NCBI GenBank assembly: GCA_021780695.1
Contig: JAJXYD010000027.1
Span: 28,827 to 92,826 of the forward strand
DNA: 64,000 nt
Direction of reading: 5' to 3'
Source of the DNA: Deltaproteobacteria bacterium
GTDB lineage: Bacteria > Desulfobacterota > Syntrophobacteria > Syntrophobacterales > Syntrophobacteraceae
Shown: piece by piece, positions 55,262-63,727 of the stretch
Position numbering within the stretch: the stretch's first letter is position 1
How the letters are laid out: each line of letters starts with the position of its first letter
Translations under genes and position numbers: made by a program
The notes under the pieces: generated by a model
Seen by the model: the letters and a program-made list of their open reading frames with translations, nothing else
What the model was told of the DNA's origin: nothing
The model's database searches: none

Positions 55262-55652
55262 ACCAACCCTCCTCGCGGGAAGGCAGATGCGTGAGAATAG
55301 AAGAGTAAATTGTCACCGCAGAGGCCCGAATAAATCCTTTTCCCCCTGGAACATACCTGTTTCCCACCGGCGGGGCAAGCTGTTAGAGTCGCCTAAAAAC
55401 CAACAGGCCCACGCAACTCCCGAGTTACTACCGAAAAAATTTGGCCTGACAATTAGAACCCTTACAATAATGGAGCCCGAAAAGATTGGAAACAATTTGA
55501 ACCCTTCCAGCTGCCTCCAAGGGGACGATAAGCACCTTCACCGGGAAGAGTTTTTTTTGCCTATGACTCCGGGAAACCCCTCCAGGGGCTCAATTGGTAA
55601 AGTGGCGCGGTTTTTGATATAGCCGTTTATCCAAACATACGAGGGGGGTATT
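55262..55652. other. Divergent region before the ORP-like operon
   Basis: About 390 bp between the archaemetzincin (minus) and NifX-like (plus) genes. No gene is credible. It contains the sigma-54-like element at 55603. CCCCTCCAGGGG at 55577-55588 is a small dyad. Confidence 0.45.
55603..55618 (+). promoter_or_regulatory. Sigma-54-like promoter candidate of the ORP-like operon
   Basis: TGGCGCG-GTTT-TTGAT, 35 nt before the first gene. The -24 element has one change (G for A) and the -12 element is TTGAT, the same variant as at 53725. Confidence 0.45.
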
Positions 55653-56021
55653 ATGAGTAAAATTGCAGTAACAAGCGAAGGTCCCGGACTGGACGATCTG
55701 GTAGATCCCCGGTTTGGCAGGGCCGCCGGGTTTGTAATAGTGGATCTCGACACCATGAACACCAGCTATATCGACAACGGGCAAACGCAGGTCTTGGCCC
55801 AGGGAGCCGGCATTCAGGCCGCCCAGCTCGTTGCGGGCGCAGGGGTCGATTGCGTTCTGTCCGGTTTTGTGGGACCCAAGGCCTTCCAGGCGCTTTCAGC
55901 CGTGAAGATAAAAGTGGTGCAAAATCTCGATGAGGGCATGACGGTGCGCGAGGCCGTGAAAAAATTCAAAAGCGGCGCGGTGCAATACGCCGATGGTCCC
56001 AACCGGGGAGCAGGGCGATGA
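55653..56021 (+). CDS. NifX/NifB-family (dinitrogenase iron-molybdenum cofactor-like) protein
   Basis: 122 residues in the small family that includes NifX, the C-terminus of NifB and the orange protein ORP of Desulfovibrio. Motifs: IAVTSEGPGLDDLVDPRFGRAAGFVIVD, then LVAGAGVDCVLSGFVGPKAFQAL. Such proteins bind metal-sulfur clusters; ORP carries a Mo-Cu-S cluster. No cysteine beyond one is seen, so cluster binding would be non-covalent. AGGGGGG precedes the ATG. The gene overlaps the following ATPase gene (ATGA). Confidence 0.85.
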   Translation: MSKIAVTSEGPGLDDLVDPRFGRAAGFVIVDLDTMNTSYIDNGQTQVLAQGAGIQAAQLVAGAGVDCVLSGFVGPKAFQALSAVKIKVVQNLDEGMTVREAVKKFKSGAVQYADGPNRGAGR

Positions 56022-56899
56022 TCGTTTCAATCGCCAGCGGCAAGGGAGGTACGGGCAAGACCACGGTGGCGGCCTCCCTTGCAAGGGTATGGGAACGGCC
56101 CCTGGTGGCTGTGGATCTTGACGTGGAAGCCCCCAACCTGCACCTGTTTCTTTGCCCGCAAATCGAAGAAACCGGGCCGGCCTGGATCGAAACGCCTATA
56201 GTCGATGAATCGAAGTGCACGTTTTGTTCGGCCTGCTCGGATCTTTGTCAGTTCAAGGCCATAAGCATGATGGGATCGCTGGTGTTGACCTTTCCGGAAA
56301 TGTGCCACGGATGCGGGGGCTGTATCGCCATTTGCCCGCAAAAGGCGCTTTCCCCAGGGAGAAGGCAACTGGGCGAGATCAGCCGGGGACATGCGGGAGG
56401 GGTGCAATTTCTCATGGGCCGCTTAAGGATAGGCGAAGCCATGAGCCCGCCGCTCATGCGTCAGGTCAAGACCGCGATGAATGAAATTGCGGGCGCGGGG
56501 GGCCTAGACGCCGTTATCGACTCGCCTCCCGGAGTGAGCTGCCCGGCAGTAAACGCGGTTATGGACAGCGATGTGATCGTTCTTGTAACCGAGCCTACGC
56601 CCTTTGGTTTCCATGATTTCAGGCTTGCATGGGAAGCCTTCGCTCCGTTTGGCAAACCGATGGGGGTGGTGATAAACCGTGCAGGAATTGGAGATCGGCA
56701 GGTCTATTCGTTTTGCGCCGAAAAGGAAATACCGGTCCTGGCCGAGGCACCTTACGACAGGGCCGTGGCCGAAGGCTATTCCCAAGGGCGCATTATTGCG
56801 GACCTCTCGCCTAAATACCGGCATATCTTCGTTTCCCTTTATGCGAAGATTTTCGAACTGGCCTCCGCCAGGCTCGACAAGGGGGCTTCGCATGCGTGA
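56018..56899 (+). CDS. MinD/Mrp-type P-loop ATPase with ferredoxin insertion (first)
   Basis: 293 residues. Deviant Walker A is SGKGGTGKTT (7-16). A dicluster ferredoxin is inserted after strand 2: C67, C70, C73, C77 and C96, C99, C102, C106. Then come the ATPase blocks DAVIDSPPGVSCP and VTEPTPFGFHD. This pattern is that of the ORP-cluster ATPases of Desulfovibrio and of Mrp-like Fe-S carriers. It overlaps the preceding and following genes, so the operon is translationally coupled. Confidence 0.9.
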   Translation: MIVSIASGKGGTGKTTVAASLARVWERPLVAVDLDVEAPNLHLFLCPQIEETGPAWIETPIVDESKCTFCSACSDLCQFKAISMMGSLVLTFPEMCHGCGGCIAICPQKALSPGRRQLGEISRGHAGGVQFLMGRLRIGEAMSPPLMRQVKTAMNEIAGAGGLDAVIDSPPGVSCPAVNAVMDSDVIVLVTEPTPFGFHDFRLAWEAFAPFGKPMGVVINRAGIGDRQVYSFCAEKEIPVLAEAPYDRAVAEGYSQGRIIADLSPKYRHIFVSLYAKIFELASARLDKGASHA

Positions 56900-57776
56900 G
56901 ATATTGGTTATAAGCGGCAAGGGCGGGACGGGAAAGACCTCTCTTACGGGGGCTTTCGCTCATCTTGCTTCAAACAAGATAGTATGCGATCTCGATGTCG
57001 ATGCTCCCGACCTTCATCTGTTGTTGCACCCGCATCCGACACATACGCAAGCGTTCTTTTCCGGCCATGTGGCCCAAATCGAAGAGAAATTGTGCACGGG
57101 GTGCGGCCTTTGCGCTTCCCTGTGCCGCTATGGGGCCGTTGGATTTAAGGCCGACAGCTTTTCAATCGATCCGCTTCGGTGCGAGGGCTGCAAGGTCTGC
57201 GTCCAATTTTGCCCGGCCGGAGCGATACATTTTCCCGAAAAACACTGCGGCGAACACTATATTTCCTCAACACGATTTGGCCCCATGGTCCACGCGAGAC
57301 TATTCCCCGGCGAAGCCAACTCGGGACGGCTGGTAACTACCCTCAAGCAACAGGCACGGGAGCTGGCAAAATCGCGCGGACTGGGCCTCATCTTATCCGA
57401 TGGGTCCCCCGGGATTGGCTGCCCGGTGATCAGCTCGCTTTCGGGCGCAAATCTTGCCGTCGTAGTGACCGAGCCGACACCTTCGGGCAGGCACGACCTG
57501 GAGCGGGTGACTTCCTTGTGTTTTCACTTTCAGATAGCCGTAGCGGTCATAATAAATAAGTTCGATCTAAATCCGCAGGCAGCCGAGTCCATCGAGGCCT
57601 TCTGCGGCGCAAGGGGATACCCCGTTATAGCCAGGCTCCCGCACGACCCGGTTGTAACCAGGGCCATGGTGGAGGGCCTGGTGGTAACCGAGCTGCCCGA
57701 AACCGACTTCAGCAAGGAAGTGGGCAAAACGTGGACGAAGATCGAAGAAATTGCGGCGAGTTTACGCAAGCAGTGA
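56892..57776 (+). CDS. MinD/Mrp-type P-loop ATPase with ferredoxin insertion (second)
   Basis: 294 residues from the ATG at 56892, overlapping the first ATPase gene by 8 bp; the frame is open upstream but that part is inside the first gene. Walker A is SGKGGTGKTS (8-17); the ferredoxin has C68, C71, C74, C78 and C97, C100, C103, C107; then ILSDGSPGIGCP and VTEPTPSGRHD. The two ATPases are paralogous and likely form a heterodimer. Confidence 0.9.
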   Translation: MREILVISGKGGTGKTSLTGAFAHLASNKIVCDLDVDAPDLHLLLHPHPTHTQAFFSGHVAQIEEKLCTGCGLCASLCRYGAVGFKADSFSIDPLRCEGCKVCVQFCPAGAIHFPEKHCGEHYISSTRFGPMVHARLFPGEANSGRLVTTLKQQARELAKSRGLGLILSDGSPGIGCPVISSLSGANLAVVVTEPTPSGRHDLERVTSLCFHFQIAVAVIINKFDLNPQAAESIEAFCGARGYPVIARLPHDPVVTRAMVEGLVVTELPETDFSKEVGKTWTKIEEIAASLRKQ

Positions 57777-57823
57777 TATAAAACGCTACTGCGTGTCTTT
57801 TTTTTAAACAACCGGCGGACCTT

Positions 57824-57841
57824 TGGCACGCCGTATTCATG
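57824..57841 (+). promoter_or_regulatory. Weak sigma-54-like element
   Basis: TGGCACG is a perfect -24 element, but the -12 position (TTCA) does not fit well, and only about 25 nt remain to the ATG at 57865. Listed because the two other elements are close by. Confidence 0.2.
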
Positions 57842-57864
57842 TAAGTCGATTCAAGGGAGAAAAA

Positions 57865-58248
57865 ATGAAAAACGTAATAGTGGCAATTCCATCAGGTAAC
57901 CCCGGGGGGTTGGATTCGGCCCTGGGCGCTCATTTCGGGCACTGCGATCTCTATACTCTGGTAGAGGTATCCGACGGACAGGTTCAAGACGTACGGGTCC
58001 TGCCAAACGTTCCACATCAGCAGGGCGGGTGCATGGCTCCGGTAAATCACCTCGCTCAAAACGGCGTGCACGTTCTTATCGCAGGGGGCATGGGCATGAG
58101 GCCGCTCATGGGCTTTAACCAGGTGGGGATAGACGTTCTCTACGGCGGTAGCGCCCAAACGGTAAAAGAGGCCGTTGACGCCTTCCTTAGAGGCGACCTG
58201 CAGCAGTTTACCTCCGATTTTACATGCGGAGGGGGCGGAGGAAGGTAG
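57865..58248 (+). CDS. NifX/NifB-family protein (second)
   Basis: 127 residues from the ATG after AAGGGAG; a TTG at 57823 is in frame but lacks support. The core reads ALGAHFGHCDLYTLVEV, HLAQNGVHVLIAGGMGMRPLMGFNQVGI and ends in a glycine-rich tail (TCGGGGG). Cysteines and histidines (FGHC, NVPHQQGGC) could bind a metal cluster, unlike in the first NifX-like protein. It continues the ORP-like operon. Confidence 0.85.
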   Translation: MKNVIVAIPSGNPGGLDSALGAHFGHCDLYTLVEVSDGQVQDVRVLPNVPHQQGGCMAPVNHLAQNGVHVLIAGGMGMRPLMGFNQVGIDVLYGGSAQTVKEAVDAFLRGDLQQFTSDFTCGGGGGR

Positions 58249-58251
58249 AAC

Positions 58252-58626
58252 ATGCTCCACATTCTTCTAGTCACTGCTAGAGAGGACCGCGTGCAAGCCT
58301 TTATCGAGGGGCTTACCCGAGAACCGGAGGCGCAACTGGACCTCACGACATCGGGCTCCCAGGCCCTGGAGATGGTTCGCAGAGCCTGTCCCGATCTGGT
58401 AATTGTCGATTCCACCTCGGAAAAACTCGATCCCCTGGAGGTAGTACGAAACATTATCGGCGTCAATGCCATGGCCAATACGGCGGTAGTGAGTCCTCTA
58501 ACCGAAGAGGAGTTCCACGACAAGTACGAAGGTCTGGGGATTCTGTGCCGGCTGCCCGAAGAGCCGGGTGCAAACGAGGCAAAATCCATGCTGCAAAAAC
58601 TTCGCAAGCTAATGGGGATTAATTAG
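58252..58626 (+). CDS. Receiver-like protein of the ORP-like operon
   Basis: 124 residues that fit the CheY fold: ILLVTAREDRVQAFIEGL, then CPDLVIVDSTSEKLDPLEVV, then ANTAVVSPLTEEEFHD. The aspartate at the phosphoacceptor site is kept (VIVDS), but the acidic pair near the N-terminus and the conserved lysine are not clear, so it may be a pseudo-receiver. It starts 3 nt after the second NifX-like gene with GGAGGAAGG in front and is the last gene of the operon. Confidence 0.7.
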   Translation: MLHILLVTAREDRVQAFIEGLTREPEAQLDLTTSGSQALEMVRRACPDLVIVDSTSEKLDPLEVVRNIIGVNAMANTAVVSPLTEEEFHDKYEGLGILCRLPEEPGANEAKSMLQKLRKLMGIN

Positions 58627-58650
58627 AATCCTTGCCTGTCGCAATCCAAG

Positions 58651-58695
58651 GGGGTGGGCGCGATCAAGGCGCCCACCCCACTCCAAGGTTTTTTC
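58651..58695. terminator. Bidirectional terminator between convergent units
   Basis: GGGGTGGGCGC (58651-58661) pairs perfectly with GCGCCCACCCC (58669-58679) around a 7-nt loop. T-run GGTTTTTTC follows about 10 nt later on the plus strand. It separates the ORP-like operon from the DUF3141 gene. Confidence 0.75.
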
Positions 58696-58697
58696 AA

Positions 58698-60842
58698 TCA
58701 ATGGAGGGAAGCCGGGGCGGCTTGAGAGTCTTCAAGAGTCCGGGCTATTTTGGACAAAACGATTTCCTGGCGGGCCGAGGGTTCCCTGCCCCGGATAACG
58801 ATCCGAACCGCCAGCTCCATTGCCCTCCGGCGGTCTTCGCGATCGGGTATGAGAGCGGAAAGGGCCGCAATCGCCCAATCCTGGTCAGCTTTTAGCATAC
58901 AGCCCTGATCGTGGGCTATCCGCGAAAAATCTTCTTGTTTAAGGTTTGCAAAGGTCCCGCTCGATCCCAGCAGCAACTCATCCTGCAAGATGGAGTCGCG
59001 GTCTATTGCCCCGTCCGCATCCTCAAGGGCCAGTATCATGCGGATCACCCCCTCTTCGAAGCCGCCCTTGTCGATAAAATCCTCGAAGCGCGGGCACTGC
59101 GGGGGTTCTTGCGATTGCGCGGTTTTTTTCTTCCGCTCCGGGAACAGGAGCTTCATCATCGGGCTTTCGTAGATCGAATAAAATAAATTTTCCGAAACCC
59201 TGTCTCTTATTTCCTGGTAGGTTTCCAGGCCGGCGACTATGGAGTCGGAGACAAGGTTTTGAAGCTCGAGCAGCGGGTTGTCGGCACGTACGGGTTTGCG
59301 GTTTTTAAGCACGAACGGTGCAAAAAACTTGAAGGGCGCCATGAAGGGGTTAAGCCGATCGGAGAAGATGTACTTGCTTACGCGCAGGGGATGAAGTTCT
59401 CGCATCAGTTCGGCGGAAGCCGGATTGGAAATCATCTTGATCCAGGGGCTAAAAAAGGCGCGGTAAACAGCGTCGTTAATATCGGAGACGGCCGCGACGC
59501 GGCTAAAATCGGCCTCCTGCTCGCTCATTTTGCCCGCCGTGTCGTTTAAAGCCAAAAGGGCCGACATCTCCCTTTCCTCAAAGAGGACATCGTAGTCGCT
59601 TATCCCCACCACATGTCCCTTTTCGACTATTTTCATTTCATAGAGACCGGGAGGAAGTGAATTTATGACTTCGATGCTCTTTATGATCTCGTTATGTTCC
59701 TTTCGGGCGATTTTTGAGCCCACAAATATACCCAGATGGCCTACCTCGGGATGAAGCAAGTAGACGATGACTTTGCCCAGACGCCTGATTTCCTCTACCG
59801 AGCGATATTCCTTTATGATCCAGTCGAGGGCCTGCTGAGGCGGCGTGATATTGTCGCCGTGGGAGGCAAAAATCACGATGGGTTTTTCGATATTTTTCAG
59901 ATTGAGAAGTTTTTTCCTGTCCAGAGAAAGCCTGCCCTGTTCGAACTGGTCGCCTACGAAGAGGTTTTTTACAATTTCGTGCATCTCCTCTCCGGTCATA
60001 TAGGAATAGCCGTCCCACCATTTTTCGAAGGTAAGGTATCTGTCTTTTTCCGTGTCTATGTTGGCGAAAAGGTGATATTGCTTGCTCCAGAGGGTATTTG
60101 CCGGGTTGAGGTTTTCGAAGTTTTCCTCCAGCCACGCGCCGTCGAACTTCCCATCGCCAAGATCGGAGAGCAGGGAGGCGAGCCAGATCCCGCCAAGCAG
60201 TCCTCCCGCATAGCGCATGGGATTTTTGCCCTGCACGCCGGCCCAATAGGAAAGGGGCGTACCGTTTAGCACGAGAGGGCCGGTAAGATCGGGACGGTCT
60301 GCACCCAAAAGGGCTACGGCCCACCCGGCCTGGCAGTTGCCGATCACGGCGGGCTTGGGTGCATCGGGATGCATTTTGGCCACTTCTTCGATAAAACGGA
60401 TTTCAGCCTTTTCGACATCGGGGAGGGTCTGGCCCGGCAAGGGGTCTGGATGGAAAAGAATAAAGTAGACACTGTGGCCCTGTGCGAGCGCATCCCCTAT
60501 TTCGGAATCCTTCTTGGAGCCTCCGATTCCGGGACCGTTTCCGGCGCGCGGATCGATCACCACGACGGGCCTTTTTTTAGGATCGATAACATCGGTTTTC
60601 CTGGCAACTATGCGAGCCAGATCGTAATTTACGGGTCTATCCAGGTCGGCCCCCGAGAGTATAATCTCATAGTCGAATACGAGAACGGGCGGCTCGCCTT
60701 CTTTAATGGTATCCAGGTAGTTGTTTCCACGAATTCTTAGCACATCCATAAAAAGGAGGGCGCGCTGCGTAAAATCGACCCAATAGTCGTTCCAGTCGGC
60801 AAAAGTCAGGCCGCGACCTTCGCACCTTTTCCCGCTATCCAT
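58698..60842 (-). CDS. DUF3141 alpha/beta-hydrolase-like protein
   Basis: 714 residues from the ATG at 60842, chosen for AAGGAAG upstream; a start at 60911 lacks one. The N-terminal half is an alpha/beta-hydrolase related to PHA synthases, with the nucleophile elbow as GNCQAGW (a cysteine, as in PHA synthases), an acid in HGDNITPP and a histidine in HPEVGHLGIF. The C-terminal half is helical. DUF3141 genes often stand with phosphotransacylase and acetate kinase genes, as here. A role in polyester or acyl-CoA metabolism is likely but unproven. Confidence 0.85.
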   Translation of the reverse strand: MDSGKRCEGRGLTFADWNDYWVDFTQRALLFMDVLRIRGNNYLDTIKEGEPPVLVFDYEIILSGADLDRPVNYDLARIVARKTDVIDPKKRPVVVIDPRAGNGPGIGGSKKDSEIGDALAQGHSVYFILFHPDPLPGQTLPDVEKAEIRFIEEVAKMHPDAPKPAVIGNCQAGWAVALLGADRPDLTGPLVLNGTPLSYWAGVQGKNPMRYAGGLLGGIWLASLLSDLGDGKFDGAWLEENFENLNPANTLWSKQYHLFANIDTEKDRYLTFEKWWDGYSYMTGEEMHEIVKNLFVGDQFEQGRLSLDRKKLLNLKNIEKPIVIFASHGDNITPPQQALDWIIKEYRSVEEIRRLGKVIVYLLHPEVGHLGIFVGSKIARKEHNEIIKSIEVINSLPPGLYEMKIVEKGHVVGISDYDVLFEEREMSALLALNDTAGKMSEQEADFSRVAAVSDINDAVYRAFFSPWIKMISNPASAELMRELHPLRVSKYIFSDRLNPFMAPFKFFAPFVLKNRKPVRADNPLLELQNLVSDSIVAGLETYQEIRDRVSENLFYSIYESPMMKLLFPERKKKTAQSQEPPQCPRFEDFIDKGGFEEGVIRMILALEDADGAIDRDSILQDELLLGSSGTFANLKQEDFSRIAHDQGCMLKADQDWAIAALSALIPDREDRRRAMELAVRIVIRGREPSARQEIVLSKIARTLEDSQAAPASLH

Positions 60843-60921
60843 AGGTGAGCTTCCTTTATTTTTAGAGTTGGATGCATTCGATTGGCCATGGCTAAAGACC
60901 ATGGGGTTCACGCTTTTGCAA

Positions 60922-61866
60922 TCAGATCGCTTTCAAGGCCGGGATCCGGGAGACTTGCCCGCTCATTCGGCTGCTCATGATCGAGGCTACCGCGCAAGAC
61001 ACCACCCTTGCCTCGACCGGGTCGGCTCGCGAGGTCAGAACGATCGGCACCTTGGTTCCCATTACAAAACCAGCGAGGCGGCCTCCGGCAAGATATTCGA
61101 GGTCTTTTCCAAGGATATTGCCGGAAACAAGATCGGGTACCAGTAAAATATCGACATCGCCGGCAACGCGGCTCTTTATACCCTTTACCCCGGCCGATCC
61201 GGCCGAGATGGCGTTATCGAAGGCCAGGGGGCCGTCTATAATTCCGCCGGTTATCTGGCCCCTTTCAGACATCTTGGCAAGGCAAGCCGCGTCGATAGTG
61301 GAAGGTATGGCCGGATTTACCACCTCAACGGCCGAAAGAGCCGCGACCTTGGGTTCTTCGATTCCCATGACGCGGGCCATATCGATGCCGTTTTGCGCAA
61401 TAGCCATTTTGGCATTGAGGTCGGGACTGATGTTAATAGCGGCATCGGTAATGAAGAGAAGTTTGGGGTAGGTTTTGAGATCTACCAGGAACAGGTGGGA
61501 TATACGCTTGTTGCCCTGAAGGTGATGGGAGAGGATGGGATGGAGGAACTGGTCGGTATGAATGTGGCCCTTCATAAGGGCGCTTACCTCGTGTTTTTCG
61601 ACCAGCTCGACGCCCTTTTCCGCCATGGCCTGATCGCCCGGGGCGTGGATGATGCGAAACTTCCCGGCACATGTCATACCGTCGAGTAATCCGCGAATTA
61701 CCCCTTCATCCCCGATAAGAACCGGGTCGATATAGCCGGCCCCGGCAGCCTCGCAGGCGCCTTCGAGCACATGCTGCTCGTCTGCGTCGATTACGGCAAC
61801 AGGCACACAAGGCAGCTCCTTTGCGGTTTGCAGCACCTGATCGAAATTTCGAAATTCAACGCTCAT
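60922..61866 (-). CDS. Phosphate acetyl/butyryltransferase
   Basis: 314 residues of the phosphotransacylase (Pta/Ptb) family: ALMKGHIHTDQFLHPI, FITDAAINISPDLNAK, GGIIDGPLAFDNAIS and DILLVPDLVSGNILGKDLEYL are diagnostic. It exchanges CoA and phosphate on short acyl groups. Sequence does not separate acetyl from butyryl preference, though the length fits Ptb and single-domain Pta. GGAG precedes the ATG. Its start overlaps the stop of the kinase gene (ATGA). Confidence 0.88.
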   Translation of the reverse strand: MSVEFRNFDQVLQTAKELPCVPVAVIDADEQHVLEGACEAAGAGYIDPVLIGDEGVIRGLLDGMTCAGKFRIIHAPGDQAMAEKGVELVEKHEVSALMKGHIHTDQFLHPILSHHLQGNKRISHLFLVDLKTYPKLLFITDAAINISPDLNAKMAIAQNGIDMARVMGIEEPKVAALSAVEVVNPAIPSTIDAACLAKMSERGQITGGIIDGPLAFDNAISAGSAGVKGIKSRVAGDVDILLVPDLVSGNILGKDLEYLAGGRLAGFVMGTKVPIVLTSRADPVEARVVSCAVASIMSSRMSGQVSRIPALKAI

Positions 61867-63050
61867 AAGATTTCTCCGTCTTCGTGGCCGAAAAGCAGGT
61901 TCACAGTGTGGCGCGCTATTATGAGGTCTTCATTGGTATGTATCACCCGCACGGTGCAGGGGCTGTTCTCCATGGAAATGATATCTGCGTGGGCCTCGTT
62001 TTTTTCGGGGTCCAAACGGATGCCCAGATAATCGAGCCCCCGGCAGATAAGCTGGCGAACCAGGGCCGCCCGCTCTCCGATGCCTCCGGTAAAGACCAGA
62101 GTGTCCAGGCCGCCGATAGTGGCCGTTAGCGCCCCGATGTGTTTTCGGGCGATGTAGCAGAAAAGCTCTATGGCCTGTGCGGCATGGGGTTCTGTGTCTC
62201 GCTTTTCCATAAGCGTTTTCATATCCGAGCTTATCCCCGATATCCCCATTAGACCCGAGCGGTAATTTAGCAGCCGTTCGAGCTGGCGCGCATCATAGCC
62301 CTTTTCATCCATGAGATAGAGCAAAATGCCCGGATCGAGATCTCCGCTCCTTGTGCCCATCATGAGCCCGCCAAGAGCCGAGAGCCCCATGGTGGTATCT
62401 TGCGGCACGCCCTCTTTTAGCGCCGACATGCTGGCGCCGTTTCCAAGATGGGCGATAATGGCCCTTGCCCCCAGCCCCTCTTTTAAGGTGAGAGTTACAT
62501 ATTCATAGGAAAGCCCGTGGAAGCCGTAGCGGTAGACCCCCTCATGACGAAGGCTGCGAACAACAGGGAGCATCTTCGCTCTCTCGGGCATTCTGCTGTG
62601 GTAAGCCGTATCGAAGCACACGGTCTGAGAGACGTGCGGATAGTGTTGGGCAACAGCGTCGATTCCCTTAAGCTCTGCGGGAAGGTGCAGCGGAGCAAGG
62701 GAAATAAGGCTTCTAAGCCTATGCATCAGTTCGGGCGTGACCTTTTCGGGCTTAACGTGATCGGGGCCTCCGTGGACGATCCGATGCCCGACTCCATCGG
62801 GGGCAGTAAGTTTGTTTTCTTCGAAGGCTACGGAAAACATAGCCAAAACCGCATCTTTATGGGTCGCAAAATCGTCGTGACGGTCGCTCAAGCGCTTGCC
62901 GGCAGCATCCTTTAGCCAAAGCCAGCCGCCGGGAAGCCCGATTCTTTCCACCGCCCCTTCGGCGATCAACTCCTCGGAAACACCCAGCCGGTACAGGGCA
63001 AACTTCATCGAGGAAGAGCCGCTGTTGATGCACAGTATATGATGTGGCAT
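61863..63050 (-). CDS. ackA: Acetate/propionate-type short-chain acyl kinase
   Basis: 395 residues from the ATG at 63050; the frame is open further upstream without a start signal. ASKHA-fold kinase: LCINSGSSSMKFALY, GHRIVHGG, AHLGNGASMSALK, MGTRSGDLDPGIL and FTGGIGER. It makes ATP from acyl phosphate delivered by the adjacent phosphotransacylase. In a syntrophic or sulfate-reducing host this would give substrate-level ATP from acyl-CoA. Length and motifs fit acetate kinase. Confidence 0.9.
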   Translation of the reverse strand: MPHHILCINSGSSSMKFALYRLGVSEELIAEGAVERIGLPGGWLWLKDAAGKRLSDRHDDFATHKDAVLAMFSVAFEENKLTAPDGVGHRIVHGGPDHVKPEKVTPELMHRLRSLISLAPLHLPAELKGIDAVAQHYPHVSQTVCFDTAYHSRMPERAKMLPVVRSLRHEGVYRYGFHGLSYEYVTLTLKEGLGARAIIAHLGNGASMSALKEGVPQDTTMGLSALGGLMMGTRSGDLDPGILLYLMDEKGYDARQLERLLNYRSGLMGISGISSDMKTLMEKRDTEPHAAQAIELFCYIARKHIGALTATIGGLDTLVFTGGIGERAALVRQLICRGLDYLGIRLDPEKNEAHADIISMENSPCTVRVIHTNEDLIIARHTVNLLFGHEDGEIL

Positions 63051-63340
63051 AAATTCACCCCCGCTATTTCGGCGATTATATATGAACCAATACGAAAAGA
63101 TTTGCAAGGAGCCCATGGCCGGGGTTGATTCTTTCACATTGCCAAGGGCAAAAGATACCCCTTAAATATTACAATCCCGCACCGTTTTTGTGATACTCTC
63201 GCAACCGCAACCAATGTGTAAATAATGATTGCGATATAATGACACATACACTATATAGCTACCCCCCCCAGCCAGAGTCGGTCACAACGCTATATAATAA
63301 CATATCGCCGATCCTGGACGAACACAGCAACCCGATAGCA

Positions 63341-63493
63341 CAATGTTGCAGTGGTCGTGGTAATTTAAAATTTCGCTCGCTCATTGCGGAGCAGCTTGCT
63401 TAAAAAGTTCTTTTTAGCCTGAAAAAAATCGCTTTAAGTGGTGAAAACGGCCTTTTTTTGACCTAAACCCACGCCGGTTGCAGCTTTAGTGTG
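63341..63493. repeat. 153-bp direct repeat, copy 1
   Basis: Matches 63728-63880 at 152 of 153 positions; the only difference is in CGCTCGCTC against CGCTCCCTC. Each copy contains the dyad TAAAAAG-TT-CTTTTTA (63401-63416 here). Copies are 387 bp apart. Confidence 0.9.
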
Positions 63494-63525
63494 ATCTGAT
63501 CCCGTCCCCCCCGGACCAGAAAATA

Positions 63526-63553
63526 TAAAATGTAAAGGGCGTCCCCCATTTCC
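63526..63553. repeat. 28-bp direct repeat, copy 1
   Basis: TAAAATGTAAAGGGCGTCCC plus CCATTTCC; identical to 63697-63724. The shorter word CCCCATTTCC also recurs within 63554-63570 and 63683-63692. Confidence 0.85.
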
Positions 63554-63559
63554 ACGTCC

Positions 63560-63688
63560 CCCATTTCCATTTGGACGAAGGCGCATGCCTCGCGGTGAAG
63601 AACATCGGAAAGCCGTGTGCGGGAAAACCGCATGCACGGTTTGATGAGGGAGGGCAGGGTCAAAACCTGCTCTCTACTCTACCCCATT
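63560..63688 (+). mobile_element. Group II intron 3' remnant (domains V and VI)
   Basis: Positions 63609-63643 fold as domain V: AGCCGTG and TGCGG pair with CCGCA and CACGGTT around a GAAAA loop, with a two-nucleotide TG bulge on the 3' strand and the catalytic AGC triad. Domain VI follows (GAGGGAGGGCAGG pairing with CCTGCTCTCTACTC), with an unpaired A in CTCTACTC as the likely branch point. The sequence before domain V (GAACATCGGAAAGCC) is also typical. No reverse transcriptase or domains I-III are present, so it is a dead fragment. Confidence 0.75.
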
Positions 63689-63696
63689 TCCGTCCC

Positions 63697-63724
63697 TAAA
63701 ATGTAAAGGGCGTCCCCCATTTCC
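63697..63724. repeat. 28-bp direct repeat, copy 2
   Basis: Identical to 63526-63553. The two copies flank the intron remnant. Confidence 0.85.
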
Positions 63725-63727
63725 GTC

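Noticed and set aside
56679..56891. In-frame extension of the second MinD-type ATPase
   Set aside because: It lies within the first ATPase gene in another frame; the P-loop start at 56892 is the usual N-terminus.
63434..63663. Minus-strand frames over the intron remnant
   Set aside because: They are shadows of structured intron RNA sequence and repeats.
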